Assembly: GCF_001865245.1 (NCBI RefSeq)
Contig: NZ_MKXB01000169.1
Span: 4,086-68,085, forward strand
Reading direction: 5' to 3'
DNA: 64,000 nucleotides
DNA from: Streptomyces sp. CC53
GTDB lineage: Bacteria > Actinomycetota > Actinomycetes > Streptomycetales > Streptomycetaceae
Within the stretch, counting starts at the first letter, position 1, and each line of letters begins with the position of its first letter. Below, in pieces: positions 8,501 to 16,365 of the stretch. Under the pieces are notes generated by a model. The model had not been told where the DNA came from and did no database searches. It was given only the letters and a program-made list of their open reading frames with translations. The translations under genes and the position numbers were made by a program.

Positions 8501-9761
8501 CGACCCACTTCCCGGTGGCGTCGTCGCGGACGAGGGAGGTGGCGGCGCCGCCGAGCGACATCACGACGTTGTCGCCGGCCCAGCACAGGTCGGACTTCTT
8601 CTTGTGCGTGCTGTTGTCGTTGTTCGGGGTGCCGGAGCGGTCGTCGTCGCAGGAGCGGTAGCGGCGCTCGATGAAGCCCGGGTGGTAGTCCCAGCCGTCG
8701 CCGATCCACGATGCCTGGCCGTTGGCGACGGAGGTGCGGCCGTCGACCGACTGGGAGGAGTAGGAGAAGGCGATCTTCGGTGCGGGGCCGGCCGGTGGCT
8801 CGGGGAGGGTCAGCGGGTACGTCCAGGAGAAGCCGCCGCTGCTGCCGCCCGCCGACCAGGTGCCGGTCGCGGAGAGCGGGGTCGCCTTGTACGTGCCGCC
8901 CGCGCCGGCCGCCGAGTCGGTGGCGGCCAGGACGACGGGACCGCCGCCGGACTGGGTGGACAGGCCCTGCGCCTGGCTCGCGGCCGGGTCGACGGTGGCG
9001 CGGACCGTGTCGGCCGACGGGTCGTTGCTGCTGGGCACGTCGACGGGGGTGGTGCACTCCTCCAGCTCGGGCGTGGTGAGGAAGCACTGGGGGAGCTGGG
9101 TCAGCTTGAGGCGGGAGGACCACTCGGTGCCGAACAGGTCCTCGAACTGGCCGTAGTCCAGCTCGATGTCGACCGGTGTGGATCCGGTCTCGGGCGGGGT
9201 GACCGTGATGAGGGCGCCGTCGACGTCCGCCGCTTCGGTGCTGGTGCGGGGCTCGACGGCGACGTCCCAGGTGCCGCTGGGAGCCGGCGGGGTCGGCTCG
9301 GCCTCGGTCGGCGACGCCTTGCCGATGCTGACGGGCAGGGTGCCGACGGGCACGAGGTCCTCACCCGCACCGTCCAGGCTGACGGGTGCGGTGCCGCCCG
9401 CGGGGGGCGTGGCGGCCGTGGGGTCGAACACGGTGGGCGGCTCGACGGCTGAGCCGGACCAGGCGCTGAGTTCCTCCATCTCGGCCTGGTCGGGATCCAC
9501 CGGCTCCTCCTGCTGGAGGGCGCCCAGCGCCGGGCCGGTGCGGGGGGCCGGGGGTGCGATGGCCCAGGCTTCCGCGGGCAGCAGTGTCGCCGCGAGCACG
9601 GCCGAGAGCGCCACGCCGAGGCGGCGGGCGCGCGCGGCGCGTCTGCGGCGGCGTAGCGCTGCGCTCGACCAGCGCGACGCCGCTCGCGAAACCACGTGCG
9701 GGGAAAGCCGGTTCAGGCTTTCGGGCACGCGGAAGGTGCGTCCTGAAACGGACGAGGACAT
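2559..9761 (-). CDS. secreted RHS/YD-repeat polymorphic toxin with Hint domain
   Basis: A protein of about 2400 residues, probably exported and acting on competing cells. Start chosen at ATG 9761 because GGGGGG lies just upstream and a signal peptide follows: an Arg-rich n-region (residues 37-47), a hydrophobic stretch and a cleavage site after AWA (67). Residues about 260-350 resemble the SpvB-like N-terminal region. Then come many YD/RHS repeats (YDxxGR and YDALGR types), and an RHS core at about 1860-1970 ending in ASANPLSNWDPSGL. A hydrophobic pre-toxin segment follows, then a Hint domain (about 2148-2292, SFVAGTEVLMADGS to TPVLVHN). The last 105 or so residues are the toxin module, containing KGAHIHIGKNEVRIF, which I could not assign to a known class. 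The first Hint residue, normally Cys in CxSF, appears as Gly (GGDSF). The toxin end is less G+C rich than the shell, as is common for exchanged toxin tips. Confidence 0.9.
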   Translation of the reverse strand: MSSSVSGRTFRVPESLNRLSPHVVSRAASRWSSAALRRRRRAARARRLGVALSAVLAATLLPAEAWAIAPPAPRTGPALGALQQEEPVDPDQAEMEELSAWSGSAVEPPTVFDPTAATPPAGGTAPVSLDGAGEDLVPVGTLPVSIGKASPTEAEPTPPAPSGTWDVAVEPRTSTEAADVDGALITVTPPETGSTPVDIELDYGQFEDLFGTEWSSRLKLTQLPQCFLTTPELEECTTPVDVPSSNDPSADTVRATVDPAASQAQGLSTQSGGGPVVLAATDSAAGAGGTYKATPLSATGTWSAGGSSGGFSWTYPLTLPEPPAGPAPKIAFSYSSQSVDGRTSVANGQASWIGDGWDYHPGFIERRYRSCDDDRSGTPNNDNSTHKKKSDLCWAGDNVVMSLGGAATSLVRDDATGKWVAQNDTGARIEYKAKDGSAKASQTGKYDGEHWVVTTPDGTRYWFGRGTLPGRATATNSTATVPVFGNHSGEPCHATAYADSSCTQAWRWNLDYVEDVHGNAMIVDWKKEQNRYAKNEKFAQAVSYDRDSYPTQILYGLRADDLDGAPAGKVVFKTAQRCDESATCSDAKFESKNYQDKQPWWDTPSTLHCKVGAKNCYITSPTFWSRVKLVEVETHGQRTPGSTALSPVDTWTLKQSFPKQRTDTHPPLWLESITRTGHNRPGSPEEVADKALPPVVFLPNVEEMPNRVAKSATDETPDFDRLRVETIRTETGGEIHVDYSDHCPVGTEHPSPASNTTRCFPVHWSADAEAFTDERMSKDGYKPPVEWFNKYVVEAVTEKDRVARQPDVTTTYTYEGGGAWAKNTDEFTKPALRTYDQWRGYAGVVTKKGVTSADQTAHDATQQSQTRTRYFRGMSGDAGRDTVTVKDSTGTETLGEDLLPYQGMPAETLTYTKAGGTLVSRTLSWPYGKETASRARTGLPALKAYRVATSRTDTVETISEGRTRTQRTQLTFDPTYGVTLTAQTLTLTPNGTGGMTTGDEKCTTTSYVHNTAKHLIGLPHHSRTTVGTCAEAATATGTQIISAKRVSYDALAAFGTAPVKGLPFQIDTVDADGTGWVTSARTVYDALGRSTKVTDAAGHATTVAYTPATGPAFQTASTNTAGHTTTTALDPARGTALSVTDANGRKTTGTFDALGRATEVWSPSRTQGTDAASAKFEYQIEDNKVPSVRTLVLRDNGTYSDTVEIYDGLMRPRQTQTEALGGGRIITETLYNANGTAKETRHGYLAEGEPETQLFAPLSLTQIPNATQTSYDGLGRPLRATTLYEGDPQHSSTVAYAGDWTLTRSGMSAVEATTPLSGSRAARTWTDALGRTTRIQHFTTTDLTAITGTQPAAGTEPEDPPASIDTSYAYDPRGLLSQVTDADGNKWTYTYDVRGRMTSSTDPDVGAGYFGYDTLDRQTWTKDSRDRAQYTSYDVLGRQTELRDDSPTGPLVAKWTYDTLPGAKGLPVASTRYNEGAAFTSEVTGYDQEYRPTGTRITIPSTPMTTGLAGTYTYGSTYTATGLLQSVDLPATPGGLAAEKVITRYDGEGSPRTTSGLAWYTAETVLNPFGQVLRTASGEAPNRVWSTSFYDQDTGRLVKSTTDRETLNPSRLSTLTYAYDTVGNITSVSDTQSATRVDRQCFAYDPMGRLAHAWTAKTPGCPRTSPEQGAGPDRADVSPSVDGAGYWHSYAFDAIGNRTAMKVHDLTDEALDDDYTYTYGTKLAAPLPTETRQPHTLTRVNATVRTPGQTVTSQSTYAYDASGNTTERVIGGDTQALAWDRRNKLTSADTDNDGTPDVKYLYDASGNRLVEDDGTTRTLYLGEAEIVVTTAGTPVDARRYYAHPGAPTTVRSTGGKATGHKLTLVLTDHHNTGETAVDLAAGQAVTRRKFDPYGNPRGTEPTTWPDRRTFLGVGIDDPKTGLTHIGAREYDASTGRFISADPIMDLTNPLQMNGYTYASANPLSNWDPSGLFEITGCERGCSDGKGGGYHDSVTKNGQGHTVYKTTSVTVKSTNTSHTTVKVTTSYNAATGKKRIGLNTDQKHRTCPRSYGDCLEWKPVSARAIDMEQVHAALELGGFIPFAGGFADGLNTALYALEGNWAEAGWALVAVVPVIGDGIATARKIKRRTDGAGDASNRGPTICPTAVGGDSFVAGTEVLMADGSTKLIEDLQTGDEVVATNPETGETAVKTVTATILTETDKSYVDVTVSTEDGARTIVTTDHHPFWAESENAWLDAGELKPGMKLRTETGTTVSVTATRSYEARQNTYNLTVADLHTYYVLAGTTPVLVHNSNGCIHASVAYQDWATKGAHIHIGKNEVRIFPNGQGGIGAEGIRLRSGTASPKEVQKVLDEIHSNPSLRADIIEKAKSARASMNAGEFGMQSNRAAEIHFLIKALEKMG

Positions 9762-10264
9762 GTGACCCCCCACTTCCACCGCGTGCCGCCAGAGGATGGG
9801 CCCGCGGGGAAAACGACAAATAGCCAGCTGATTGTGCAGGCGCGGTGAACGTGAAATCCACAAGCCTCGAACAGCTGTGACCTCAATCACGTGATGGATG
9901 TACAGGCAAAGGGTGAAGGCGAGTTGATGGGGCGTCGCGGCACATCGCTGCACATGTCACCGTGATCGACTTTTCTAAGGATCTTGCCGTTCTATCAGCA
10001 CAAAGGGGCTCACCGGCTGCCCGGTTTGAGTGTGAAACGCCCTACCGGAGGCATCCACCTCCCGCCGTACAGCGAATTGGCCTCCCTGCCCCCACCCTCA
10101 GGGACGCCGCCACCCGATGCTCCGGTTCTCAGCCACCCCTGTTCGAAAGGGGCGTGACGAAACCGTGAACATGGTTCATGCTCTGCTGGCACACATCTGC
10201 GTGTCGGCAGGAGTTCCAGAAGGGCCGCACGACAATCAGGCGCCCGCCGGGGGGAAAGGAAGTC
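9762..10264. promoter_or_regulatory. divergent control region between the RHS toxin and the FG-GAP protein
   Basis: About 500 bases without a gene, clearly less G+C rich than the flanking genes, as expected for a promoter region. It must hold the start signals for both divergent genes. Ribosome sites are visible at both ends: a run of G before ATG 9761, and ggggggaaaggaag before ATG 10265. A Crp-like dyad is listed separately. I could not define -10/-35 boxes with confidence. Confidence 0.6.
9876..9891. promoter_or_regulatory. Crp-like dyad TGTGA-N6-TCACG
   Basis: The sequence tgtgacctcaatcacg matches the classical Crp pattern TGTGA-N6-TCACA in all but the last base, and it overlaps a perfect 10-base palindrome atcacgtgat (9886-9895). 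It lies about 115 bases upstream of the RHS start and about 375 bases upstream of the FG-GAP start. Streptomyces Crp is a global regulator of development and secondary metabolism. Occupancy here is only inferred. Confidence 0.4.
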
Positions 10265-13200
10265 ATGGACGCCGCCTCAAATACTGTGGAGAGCGACGAG
10301 AACACGCCATCGGAGGCGAGACCCGGAGCGGCAGCATCCCCACCGGATCCGCTCGCCGCGCCGGGGAAGCGCAGCCGCAAGCACCGTCGCTACGCCACTC
10401 TCGCGGCCCTCCTGGCGGTCGCCGTGGCCGTACCCCTCGGCGTACGGACCGGACAGGACCCCGACGCCGGCGCTCCTTCCGACCGCCCCGAGACGGCGAA
10501 GGCCGACCCCGAGCAGCCGGTCACCGCCGACGCGGCCATGCGGAAGGCCCGGAGCACCGGCAAGGACGTCGAGGTCACCGCATACCACAGCGCCGGCTCC
10601 ACCACCTGGGCCCAGCCCGACGGCCTGCTGCGGACCCGCATCCACAGCTCCTCGATCCGCGCCGAGGTCGACGGGGAGTGGAAGCCCGTCGACACCGACC
10701 TCCGGCGCGTCGACGGCGGGTACGCGCCCAAGGCCGTCAACGACCCGCTGCTCTTCAGCGCGGGCAGCGGGAGGAAGGACGAGCGTGCCGCCCGCTCCGT
10801 GCCGCGCACCGCCCTGGTCCGCGGCGCGGCGGACCGCACGGCCGAGGAGGACCCCGGCCCCTGGAGCGACCTCGTGCAGCTCACCACGGGGCCGCACCGG
10901 ATGGTCGTCAAGTGGCCCGGCAAGCTGCCGGAACCCGTGGTCAGCGGTCCGCGGGCGCTGTACGAGGACGTGCGGCCCGGCATCGACCTGCTGCTCACCG
11001 CGCGCGACAGCGGCTTCTCCCACGTCCTCGTCGTGAAGAACCGCGAGGCCGCGCAGGACCCGCTGCTCGACCGGCTCTCCTACCGCCTGGCCTCCCCCAC
11101 GCTGAAGTTCGTCATGGACCCCGAGTCCAAGGCGGTCAGCGCCCGGGACGGCGAGGGCCAGGAGTTCGCCGCCTCGCCCACGCCGTACATGTGGGACTCC
11201 TCGGCCCCGGTCCGCACCACCCTCGGCGAGCCGGCGCCGACGCCGGACCCCGCGGCGGGCGGCACCTCCCTGGCCCTGCCCGGGCTGGCGGGCCCGCAGC
11301 CGGGGACCCGTGACGCCGTACTCGACGCGGCCCTCGGGGCGAACGGCGAACTGGACCTCCTGGGCGCCGACAGGATGCTTGCGGACCCCGGCACCGTGTA
11401 CCCCGTCTTCATCGACCCCTCTTTCAAGGGGCGGAAACTCAACTGGACCACGCTGTACGCGAAATACCCCTCCTCCAGTTTCTGGAACGGGCAGAACTTC
11501 AACGACGGCGCCAACGAGGCGCGGGTCGGGTACGAGCGGACGACGGGCGGCCTCTCCCGGTCCGTCTTCACCTTCGAGTTCGGTCAGGCGCTGCACGGCA
11601 CGAAGATCCAGAAGGCGTACTTCCGCGCCCGCCAGGTCTACTCCTGGGGATGCGGCGCCCGGCAGTTCAACCTGCACCTGACCGGGTCCATCTCCTCCTC
11701 CAGCACCTGGAAGAACCAGCCGACGTGGGGGGAGGTGCTCGACAGCAAGAACAACGGCTACGGATACAGCGCAGACTGCCCCGACCAATGGACGGCGTTG
11801 AACATCACCTCGGCGGCCCAGAAGGGTGCCGACCGGAGTTGGAGCACCCTCACCCTCGGGCTCCGCGCCGCCAACGAGAGCGACACCTACGCCTGGAAGA
11901 AGTTCACGGCGAACGGCGAGAACGCCCCGTACATCGAGGTCACCCACAACCGCCCGCCGAACTCCCCCAAGGCGTCGGCGATGAAGACCTACCCGGGCGG
12001 CACGTGCGACTACACGGCCCCGTATCCCGGCATCGGCAAGTCGGACATCACCTTCACCGTCACGGCCAGCGACCCGGACGGCAACCTGAAGTCCATCGTC
12101 CTGAAGGTCTGGCCGAGCGGCAGCGACTCCACCACCTCCGCCGTCGTCCACCAGACGCTCACGCCGAACAGCAGCGGCACGGTCACGGCGACGTACCCGT
12201 GGTCGAAGTTCACCAGCGGCAAGGCCTACTCATGGGAGGCGATGCCCGTCGACACGCTCGGGGAGACGGCCCGGTGGGGGCCCGCCGAAACGGGCTCCGC
12301 GTGCCAGTTCACCGTCGACCATGCCGCACCCAACAGCCCCGAGGTCGTGTCCGACACCTTCCCTCCGTCCGGTGACGACGGTTCGGTCTGGTCGACGGTG
12401 ACGTTCGGCGGCTCCGGCACGTTCACGTTCTCCCCGGCCGGGTCGACGGACGTGAAGGAGTACCAGTACGGCTTCACCACGGCCTTCGCGTCCAGGACCG
12501 CCGCGACCGGGGGACCCGTGACCGTCACGCTCACCCCGCCGCACGCCGGGCCCACCGCGCTGTACGTGCGCTCCGTGGACGGCACCGGCAACATCTCCCG
12601 GGCGACCGTGTACACCTTCCAGGTGCGGCCCGCGCCGGTGTCCGACACCCCCATGGACGTCACCGGCGACCAGGTGCCCGACCTGTACACCGTCGACGCG
12701 GACGGCAACCTGGCCCTGCACGCCAGGGCCAGGGGCAGCGACCGGCTCCACACGTCCATGCCCGCCGCGTACACGACCGACACGGCCGACGGCTCCGCCC
12801 AGCTCGTGGCCGACGGCTACTGGACGGGGGCGCTCATCACCCACAACGGCGACTGGCTCCCCGGCGACGGGATCCAGGACCTGGTGGCACGGATGCCCGA
12901 CGGCAAGCTGTACGTGTACCCCGGCGACGGGTACGGCGGCTTCGACGTCACCCGGCGGGTGGACGTGCTGCTGCCCTCCGGCGCACCCTCGCCGGCGTCC
13001 CTGCGGCAGATCCTCGCCGTCGGCGACGTGACCGGGGACGGGCGGTCCGACCTGCTGGCCCTGGCGGGCGCGGACCTGTGGGCCTTCACCGGCTACACCG
13101 GCGTCAGCTTCGCCAAGGCCACGCACCTCACCGGCGAATCGTGGAGCGAGCGCGACCTCGTGCAGGTCGGGGACGTCACGGCGGACGGGGCACCCGACCT

Positions 13201-13537
13201 CGTGTACCGGAACAACCCGACCGGGCAGCTCCACCTGCGGTACGGCAAGAAGGCGGCGGGCGGCGGCCTCGACCTGGCGTCGATCGGCACGAAGGCGGCC
13301 TCCGCGGGGCAGCTCGACACGTACGGCCCGTCCGGCTGGTCCCGCTCGGCGCTGCCCATCGTGACGGGGACCCCGGACATCAGCGGGGACGGCGTGCCCG
13401 ACGTCATCGCGCTGTTCGCCGCCGGCCCGGCACGCGTCTACCCTGGCCGGGCGATCGGACTCACCTCGACGACCGCCTTCTACCTCATCAAGGAATCCGT
13501 CGGCACCAGCTGGGCCGGCTACCAGGCCATCGGCTGA
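10265..13537 (+). CDS. DNRLRE and FG-GAP repeat surface protein
   Basis: A 1090-residue exported protein. Start ATG 10265 is supported by a strong ribosome site (gggggaaaggaag). Residues 43-60 form an N-terminal hydrophobic signal or anchor after basic KRSRKHRR. A DNRLRE-type domain spans about 390-560 (beginning KLNWTTLYAK), followed by a fibronectin/Ig-like part (PNSPKASAMKTYPGG, ASDPDGNLKSI). The C-terminal third carries repeated Asp-rich calcium-binding loops of FG-GAP/VCBS type: DVTGDQVPD, GDGIQD, GDVTGDGRSD, GDVTADGAPD and DISGDGVPD. Such proteins form beta-propeller surface structures. It is divergent from the RHS toxin, and similar proteins often accompany RHS genes in streptomycetes, so a helper or adhesin role for the toxin is plausible but not shown. 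Confidence 0.85.
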   Translation: MDAASNTVESDENTPSEARPGAAASPPDPLAAPGKRSRKHRRYATLAALLAVAVAVPLGVRTGQDPDAGAPSDRPETAKADPEQPVTADAAMRKARSTGKDVEVTAYHSAGSTTWAQPDGLLRTRIHSSSIRAEVDGEWKPVDTDLRRVDGGYAPKAVNDPLLFSAGSGRKDERAARSVPRTALVRGAADRTAEEDPGPWSDLVQLTTGPHRMVVKWPGKLPEPVVSGPRALYEDVRPGIDLLLTARDSGFSHVLVVKNREAAQDPLLDRLSYRLASPTLKFVMDPESKAVSARDGEGQEFAASPTPYMWDSSAPVRTTLGEPAPTPDPAAGGTSLALPGLAGPQPGTRDAVLDAALGANGELDLLGADRMLADPGTVYPVFIDPSFKGRKLNWTTLYAKYPSSSFWNGQNFNDGANEARVGYERTTGGLSRSVFTFEFGQALHGTKIQKAYFRARQVYSWGCGARQFNLHLTGSISSSSTWKNQPTWGEVLDSKNNGYGYSADCPDQWTALNITSAAQKGADRSWSTLTLGLRAANESDTYAWKKFTANGENAPYIEVTHNRPPNSPKASAMKTYPGGTCDYTAPYPGIGKSDITFTVTASDPDGNLKSIVLKVWPSGSDSTTSAVVHQTLTPNSSGTVTATYPWSKFTSGKAYSWEAMPVDTLGETARWGPAETGSACQFTVDHAAPNSPEVVSDTFPPSGDDGSVWSTVTFGGSGTFTFSPAGSTDVKEYQYGFTTAFASRTAATGGPVTVTLTPPHAGPTALYVRSVDGTGNISRATVYTFQVRPAPVSDTPMDVTGDQVPDLYTVDADGNLALHARARGSDRLHTSMPAAYTTDTADGSAQLVADGYWTGALITHNGDWLPGDGIQDLVARMPDGKLYVYPGDGYGGFDVTRRVDVLLPSGAPSPASLRQILAVGDVTGDGRSDLLALAGADLWAFTGYTGVSFAKATHLTGESWSERDLVQVGDVTADGAPDLVYRNNPTGQLHLRYGKKAAGGGLDLASIGTKAASAGQLDTYGPSGWSRSALPIVTGTPDISGDGVPDVIALFAAGPARVYPGRAIGLTSTTAFYLIKESVGTSWAGYQAIG

Positions 13538-13557
13538 CCCCGCACGTCCCAGGGCGC

Positions 13558-13592
13558 GACTCCCCCGACCGGAACCACCGGCCGGGGGAGTC
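13558..13592 (+). terminator. strong hairpin after the FG-GAP gene
   Basis: Arms gactcccccgaccgg and ccggccgggggagtc pair over 15 positions with one mismatch and a five-base loop. It begins about 20 bases after the FG-GAP stop codon and lies just before the stop of the convergent gene, so it may act in both directions. Confidence 0.8.
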
Positions 13593-13597
13593 GGCGT

Positions 13598-14052
13598 TCA
13601 GTGCCAGGCTGCCGTCAGGTCGGCGGCGTGGACGGTCAGGGTGCCGCAGACGAAGGCCAGTTCATGGGAGACGCCCGTCCGGTGCGGGAGGAGTTCGTCG
13701 AGTTGCAGGGCGCCCAGCCGGGGGAGGAGGCCGTCGGGCTCGTCGGCGTCCGGGCGGAAGGCGCGCACGTCCGCGTACCGCAGATGCAGGGCGTCCGGGT
13801 GCTTCCACTCGTTGGGCGCGAAGGCCAGGTCCAGCGTGAGCGTGCCCTCGCTGTCGGTGAGCGTCGACCGGGCGAGGGTCAGGTCCTTGACGCAGCGGGG
13901 GCCCGTGAAGTCGTAGTGCCCCGGGTCCGCCGCGAAGCGCCGCGCCCCCGGGGCAGCGCGTCGAGCAGGCCCGGCAGGGCGTCCCGGTAGGGCTGCGGGT
14001 CCAGGTTGTACCCGTACCCGTCGGGGAGCGGGGTGATCCGTACGTGCCGCAC
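13598..14052 (-). pseudogene. hypothetical protein with an apparent -1 frameshift
   Basis: Reading from GTG 14052 gives a convincing N-terminus (VRHVRITPLPDGYGYNLDP, then LLDALPRG). The frame then fails, and the same protein continues one base over with ARRFAADPGHYDF up to the stop (about 150 residues in total). The break is in a ccccggggg run near 13945-13955, and adding one base there restores a single frame. The gene starts three bases after the TetR stop codon, so the two form an operon. The product has no signal peptide and no motif I recognise. A homopolymer sequencing error is as likely as a true mutation. Confidence 0.7.
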
Positions 14053-14055
14053 GGG

Positions 14056-14661
14056 TCAGGGCGCTTCCGCGGTGAGGCGGGAGAGACCCGGCCACGTCAG
14101 GGTCATCAGGGTGGTCGCGGCGTCGTGGGCGGACGTGCCGGGCGTCTCGTTCGCCCAGTCCGCGAGGGACTCGGCCGCGCCCGCCAGGGCGTGGGCCAGG
14201 GGGGCCGCCACCCGCTGCGGGACCTTCGCGTGGGAGGTGACCAGCGTCGCCACGTACGCGACGATCTCCGCGCGCAGCGACGCGGCCTCCGCGGCGAAGG
14301 GTTCGCCGTGCGTGCGGGCCTGGCGGTGCAGGATCGCCCAGCCGTCCGGGTGCTGCGCGGTGTGGCTGAAGAACGCCAGCAGGGCCGACCACAGGGTGCG
14401 CTCCGGGGACCGGCGGGCGTCGGCGGCCGCCTGCTCGATCGCCGACCGGAGCGCTGACGCCTCCCGGCGGAGGCACGCGCTGAACAGCGCGTCCTTGGAG
14501 GTGAGGTAGAGGTACACGAGCGGCTTGGACACCCCCGCCGCCTCGGCTATCTCGTCCATCGACGCCGCCTGGTAGCCCCTGCGGCCGAAGACGCGGACCG
14601 CCGCGTCCAGCATCTGCTGCTCCCGCACCTCACGCGGCAGGCGCTTGGCCCTGGTGTCCAT
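14056..14661 (-). CDS. TetR-family transcriptional regulator
   Basis: A 201-residue regulator. The N-terminal helix-turn-helix domain is typical: REQQMLDAAVRVFGRRGYQ (about 12-30), then MDEIAEAAGVSKPLVYLYL (about 35-53) with the recognition helix, then TSKDALFSACL. The rest is a helical ligand-binding domain without recognisable specificity. It is followed at once by the frameshifted hypothetical gene, and the symporter upstream is separated by a strong terminator. It probably controls its own operon; no operator could be named. Confidence 0.9.
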   Translation of the reverse strand: MDTRAKRLPREVREQQMLDAAVRVFGRRGYQAASMDEIAEAAGVSKPLVYLYLTSKDALFSACLRREASALRSAIEQAAADARRSPERTLWSALLAFFSHTAQHPDGWAILHRQARTHGEPFAAEAASLRAEIVAYVATLVTSHAKVPQRVAAPLAHALAGAAESLADWANETPGTSAHDAATTLMTLTWPGLSRLTAEAP

Positions 14662-14693
14662 GGCGACAGACTACTGGGCGGTTTCGCATGGGT

Positions 14694-14725
14694 GTGCCCC
14701 TCGGCGCCGAGGCGCCGAGGGGCAC
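14694..14725 (-). terminator. perfect 15-bp hairpin after the symporter
   Basis: gtgcccctcggcgcc (14694-14708) and ggcgccgaggggcac (14711-14725) are perfectly complementary, with only two bases between them (a real loop would open a few pairs). It separates the symporter gene from the TetR gene, both on the minus strand. A second GC-rich hairpin (gggcggcgg ... ccgccgccc) lies nearer the symporter stop. Confidence 0.8.
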
Positions 14726-14816
14726 GGACCGCAGATGAGGGGGCGTCAGGCCGTCTCGGGCGGCGGTGTCTTCCGCCGCCGCCCTGCGCGGCGCCGACGC
14801 TCCGCGGCGTCGGGCC

Positions 14817-16118
14817 CTACGCGGCCGCGGCCACGGCCTCGCGGTCGGCGGCCGGCTCCGGGTCGTCCACGGGGGACGCCGACGCCGAGTTGTACGCGTC
14901 CAGGTCGAGGATCTTCTCCCGGGCGGCGACCACGACCGGCACCAGCGCCTGGCCGGCGACGTTCGTGGCGGTGCGGACCATGTCGAGGACCGGGTCGATC
15001 GCCATGAGCAGGCCGACGCCCTCCAGGGGCAGGCCGAGGGTGGAGAGGGTCAGGGTCAGCATGACCGTCGCGCCGGTGAGACCCGCCGTCGCCGCCGAGC
15101 CGATGACGGAGACGAAGGCGATCAGGACGTAGTCCTGGATGCCGAGCTCGACGTTGAAGATCTGCGCGATGAAGATCGCCGCCAGCGCCGGGTAGATCGC
15201 GGCGCAGCCGTCCATCTTGGTGGTCGCGCCGAACGGCACCGCGAAGCTCGTGTACTCCTTCGGCACGCCCAGGCGCTCGGTCACGCGGACCGTCACCGGC
15301 ATGGTGCCGACCGACGAACGGGAGACGAAGGCCAGCTGGATGGCCGGCCAGGCACCCTTGAAGAACTGGAGCGGGTTGACCTTGGCGACGGTGGCGAGGA
15401 GCAGCGGGTACACGCCGAAGATCACGAGGGCGCAGCCGATGTAGACGTCCGCGGTGAACGTGGCGTACTTGCCGATCAGGTCCCAGCCGTACTCGGCGAT
15501 GGCGTAGCCGATGAGGCCGGTGGTGCCGATCGGGGCGAGGCGGATGACCCACCACAGGGCCTTCTGGAGGAGCTGCAGCACGGACTCGCTGAGGGAGAGG
15601 ACGGGCTGCGCCTTGTCGCCGAGCTTGAGGGCGGCGATGCCGGCGACGGCCGCCATGAAGACGATCTGCAGGACGTTCAGCTCGGTGAACGGCGTGATGA
15701 CGTCCGTCGGGATGATGCCGGTCAGGAAGTCCAGCCACGAGCCGGCGTTCTCCGGCTTCTTGCCGTCCATCGGCGTCAGGCCCGTGCCGGCGCCCGGGTT
15801 CGTCAGCAGGCCGATGGCCAGGCCGATCGCGACCGCGATCAGCGAGGTGATCATGAACCAGAGGAGGGTGCGGGAGGCCAGCCGGGCGGCGTTGTCGACC
15901 TTCCGCAGGTTGGTGACGGACACCAGGATCGCGAAGAAGACCAGCGGGGCGACGGCCAGCTTCAGCAGCTGGACGAAGATGTGGCCGACCTTGTCGAGGG
16001 TGGTGTAGAGCCAGGTCACGTCGTAGCTGCGGGCGATCCAGCCGAGGACCACACCGAGGACGAGACCGGCGACTATCTGGGCCCAGAAGGGCACCTTGGC
16101 GAGGGGGCGCGCGGACAC
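14817..16118 (-). CDS. DAACS-family dicarboxylate/amino-acid:cation symporter
   Basis: An integral membrane symporter of about 433 residues in the GltP/DctA/TcyP family. Hydrophobic segments begin at FWAQIVAGLVLGVVLGWIA. The family's second half shows the re-entrant serine-rich loop (FVSRSSVGTMPVTVRV) and the GATTKMDGCA signature, with GLTGATVMLTLTLSTLGLPLEG near the end. I prefer the second GTG (16118), because GGAG lies seven bases before it; a GTG six bases further upstream is also possible. Family substrates are C4-dicarboxylates, Glu/Asp, Ser/Thr or cystine. The Cys-rich leader peptide upstream makes cystine or another sulfur-linked substrate worth considering. It is followed by a strong terminator. 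Confidence 0.85.
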   Translation of the reverse strand: MSARPLAKVPFWAQIVAGLVLGVVLGWIARSYDVTWLYTTLDKVGHIFVQLLKLAVAPLVFFAILVSVTNLRKVDNAARLASRTLLWFMITSLIAVAIGLAIGLLTNPGAGTGLTPMDGKKPENAGSWLDFLTGIIPTDVITPFTELNVLQIVFMAAVAGIAALKLGDKAQPVLSLSESVLQLLQKALWWVIRLAPIGTTGLIGYAIAEYGWDLIGKYATFTADVYIGCALVIFGVYPLLLATVAKVNPLQFFKGAWPAIQLAFVSRSSVGTMPVTVRVTERLGVPKEYTSFAVPFGATTKMDGCAAIYPALAAIFIAQIFNVELGIQDYVLIAFVSVIGSAATAGLTGATVMLTLTLSTLGLPLEGVGLLMAIDPVLDMVRTATNVAGQALVPVVVAAREKILDLDAYNSASASPVDDPEPAADREAVAAAA

Positions 16119-16229
16119 GGACACACTCCAGTAGTGCGCGAGGGGGACGTACGGGGGAAGGGTGCTGCGGGGCGCCCGCGCGCTCGGGGCGGCGCCGCCG
16201 GGGAGAGCCGGGCCGGGGCAGGCAGGGCC

Positions 16230-16310
16230 TCAGGGCCTCAGGCCGCGACACGCCGCGGAGAAACAGCGGCAGAGGTCGACGTGCAGGCGCGCCACGAGCG
16301 GGGTGCTCAT
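16230..16310 (-). CDS. putative leader peptide with Cys codons (attenuator)
   Basis: A 26-residue peptide starting MSTPLVARLHVDLCRC and ending FSAACRGLRP; an in-frame ATG at 16343 would make it 37 residues. The block RLHVDLCRC followed by a further Cys-Arg (SAACR) is the pattern of the short leader peptides found before sulfur-assimilation and transport genes in streptomycetes. It contains three Cys codons. It ends about 110 bases upstream of the symporter start on the same strand. In such systems ribosome stalling at Cys codons under cysteine shortage changes folding of the following RNA. That role is inferred from family knowledge, not shown here. Confidence 0.7.
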   Translation of the reverse strand: MSTPLVARLHVDLCRCFSAACRGLRP

Positions 16311-16365
16311 GGCCCGGTACGGGAGGCGCGCTGCGGTCTTCATGCTCTGAACGTTAACACCTGAA

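Noticed and set aside
3633..9452. Very long open frame on the plus strand opposite the RHS gene
   Set aside because: It mirrors the minus-strand RHS frame; its translation is Val/Arg/Gly-rich without motifs, an effect of G+C bias at codon positions.
10117..11313. Alternative plus-strand frame overlapping the FG-GAP gene
   Set aside because: It is a different frame of the same DNA with Arg/Pro/Gly content; the FG-GAP frame has a ribosome site, signal segment and domains.
16118..16343. Metabolite riboswitch in the symporter leader
   Set aside because: No known aptamer core could be recognised, whereas a Cys-containing leader peptide explains the region better.
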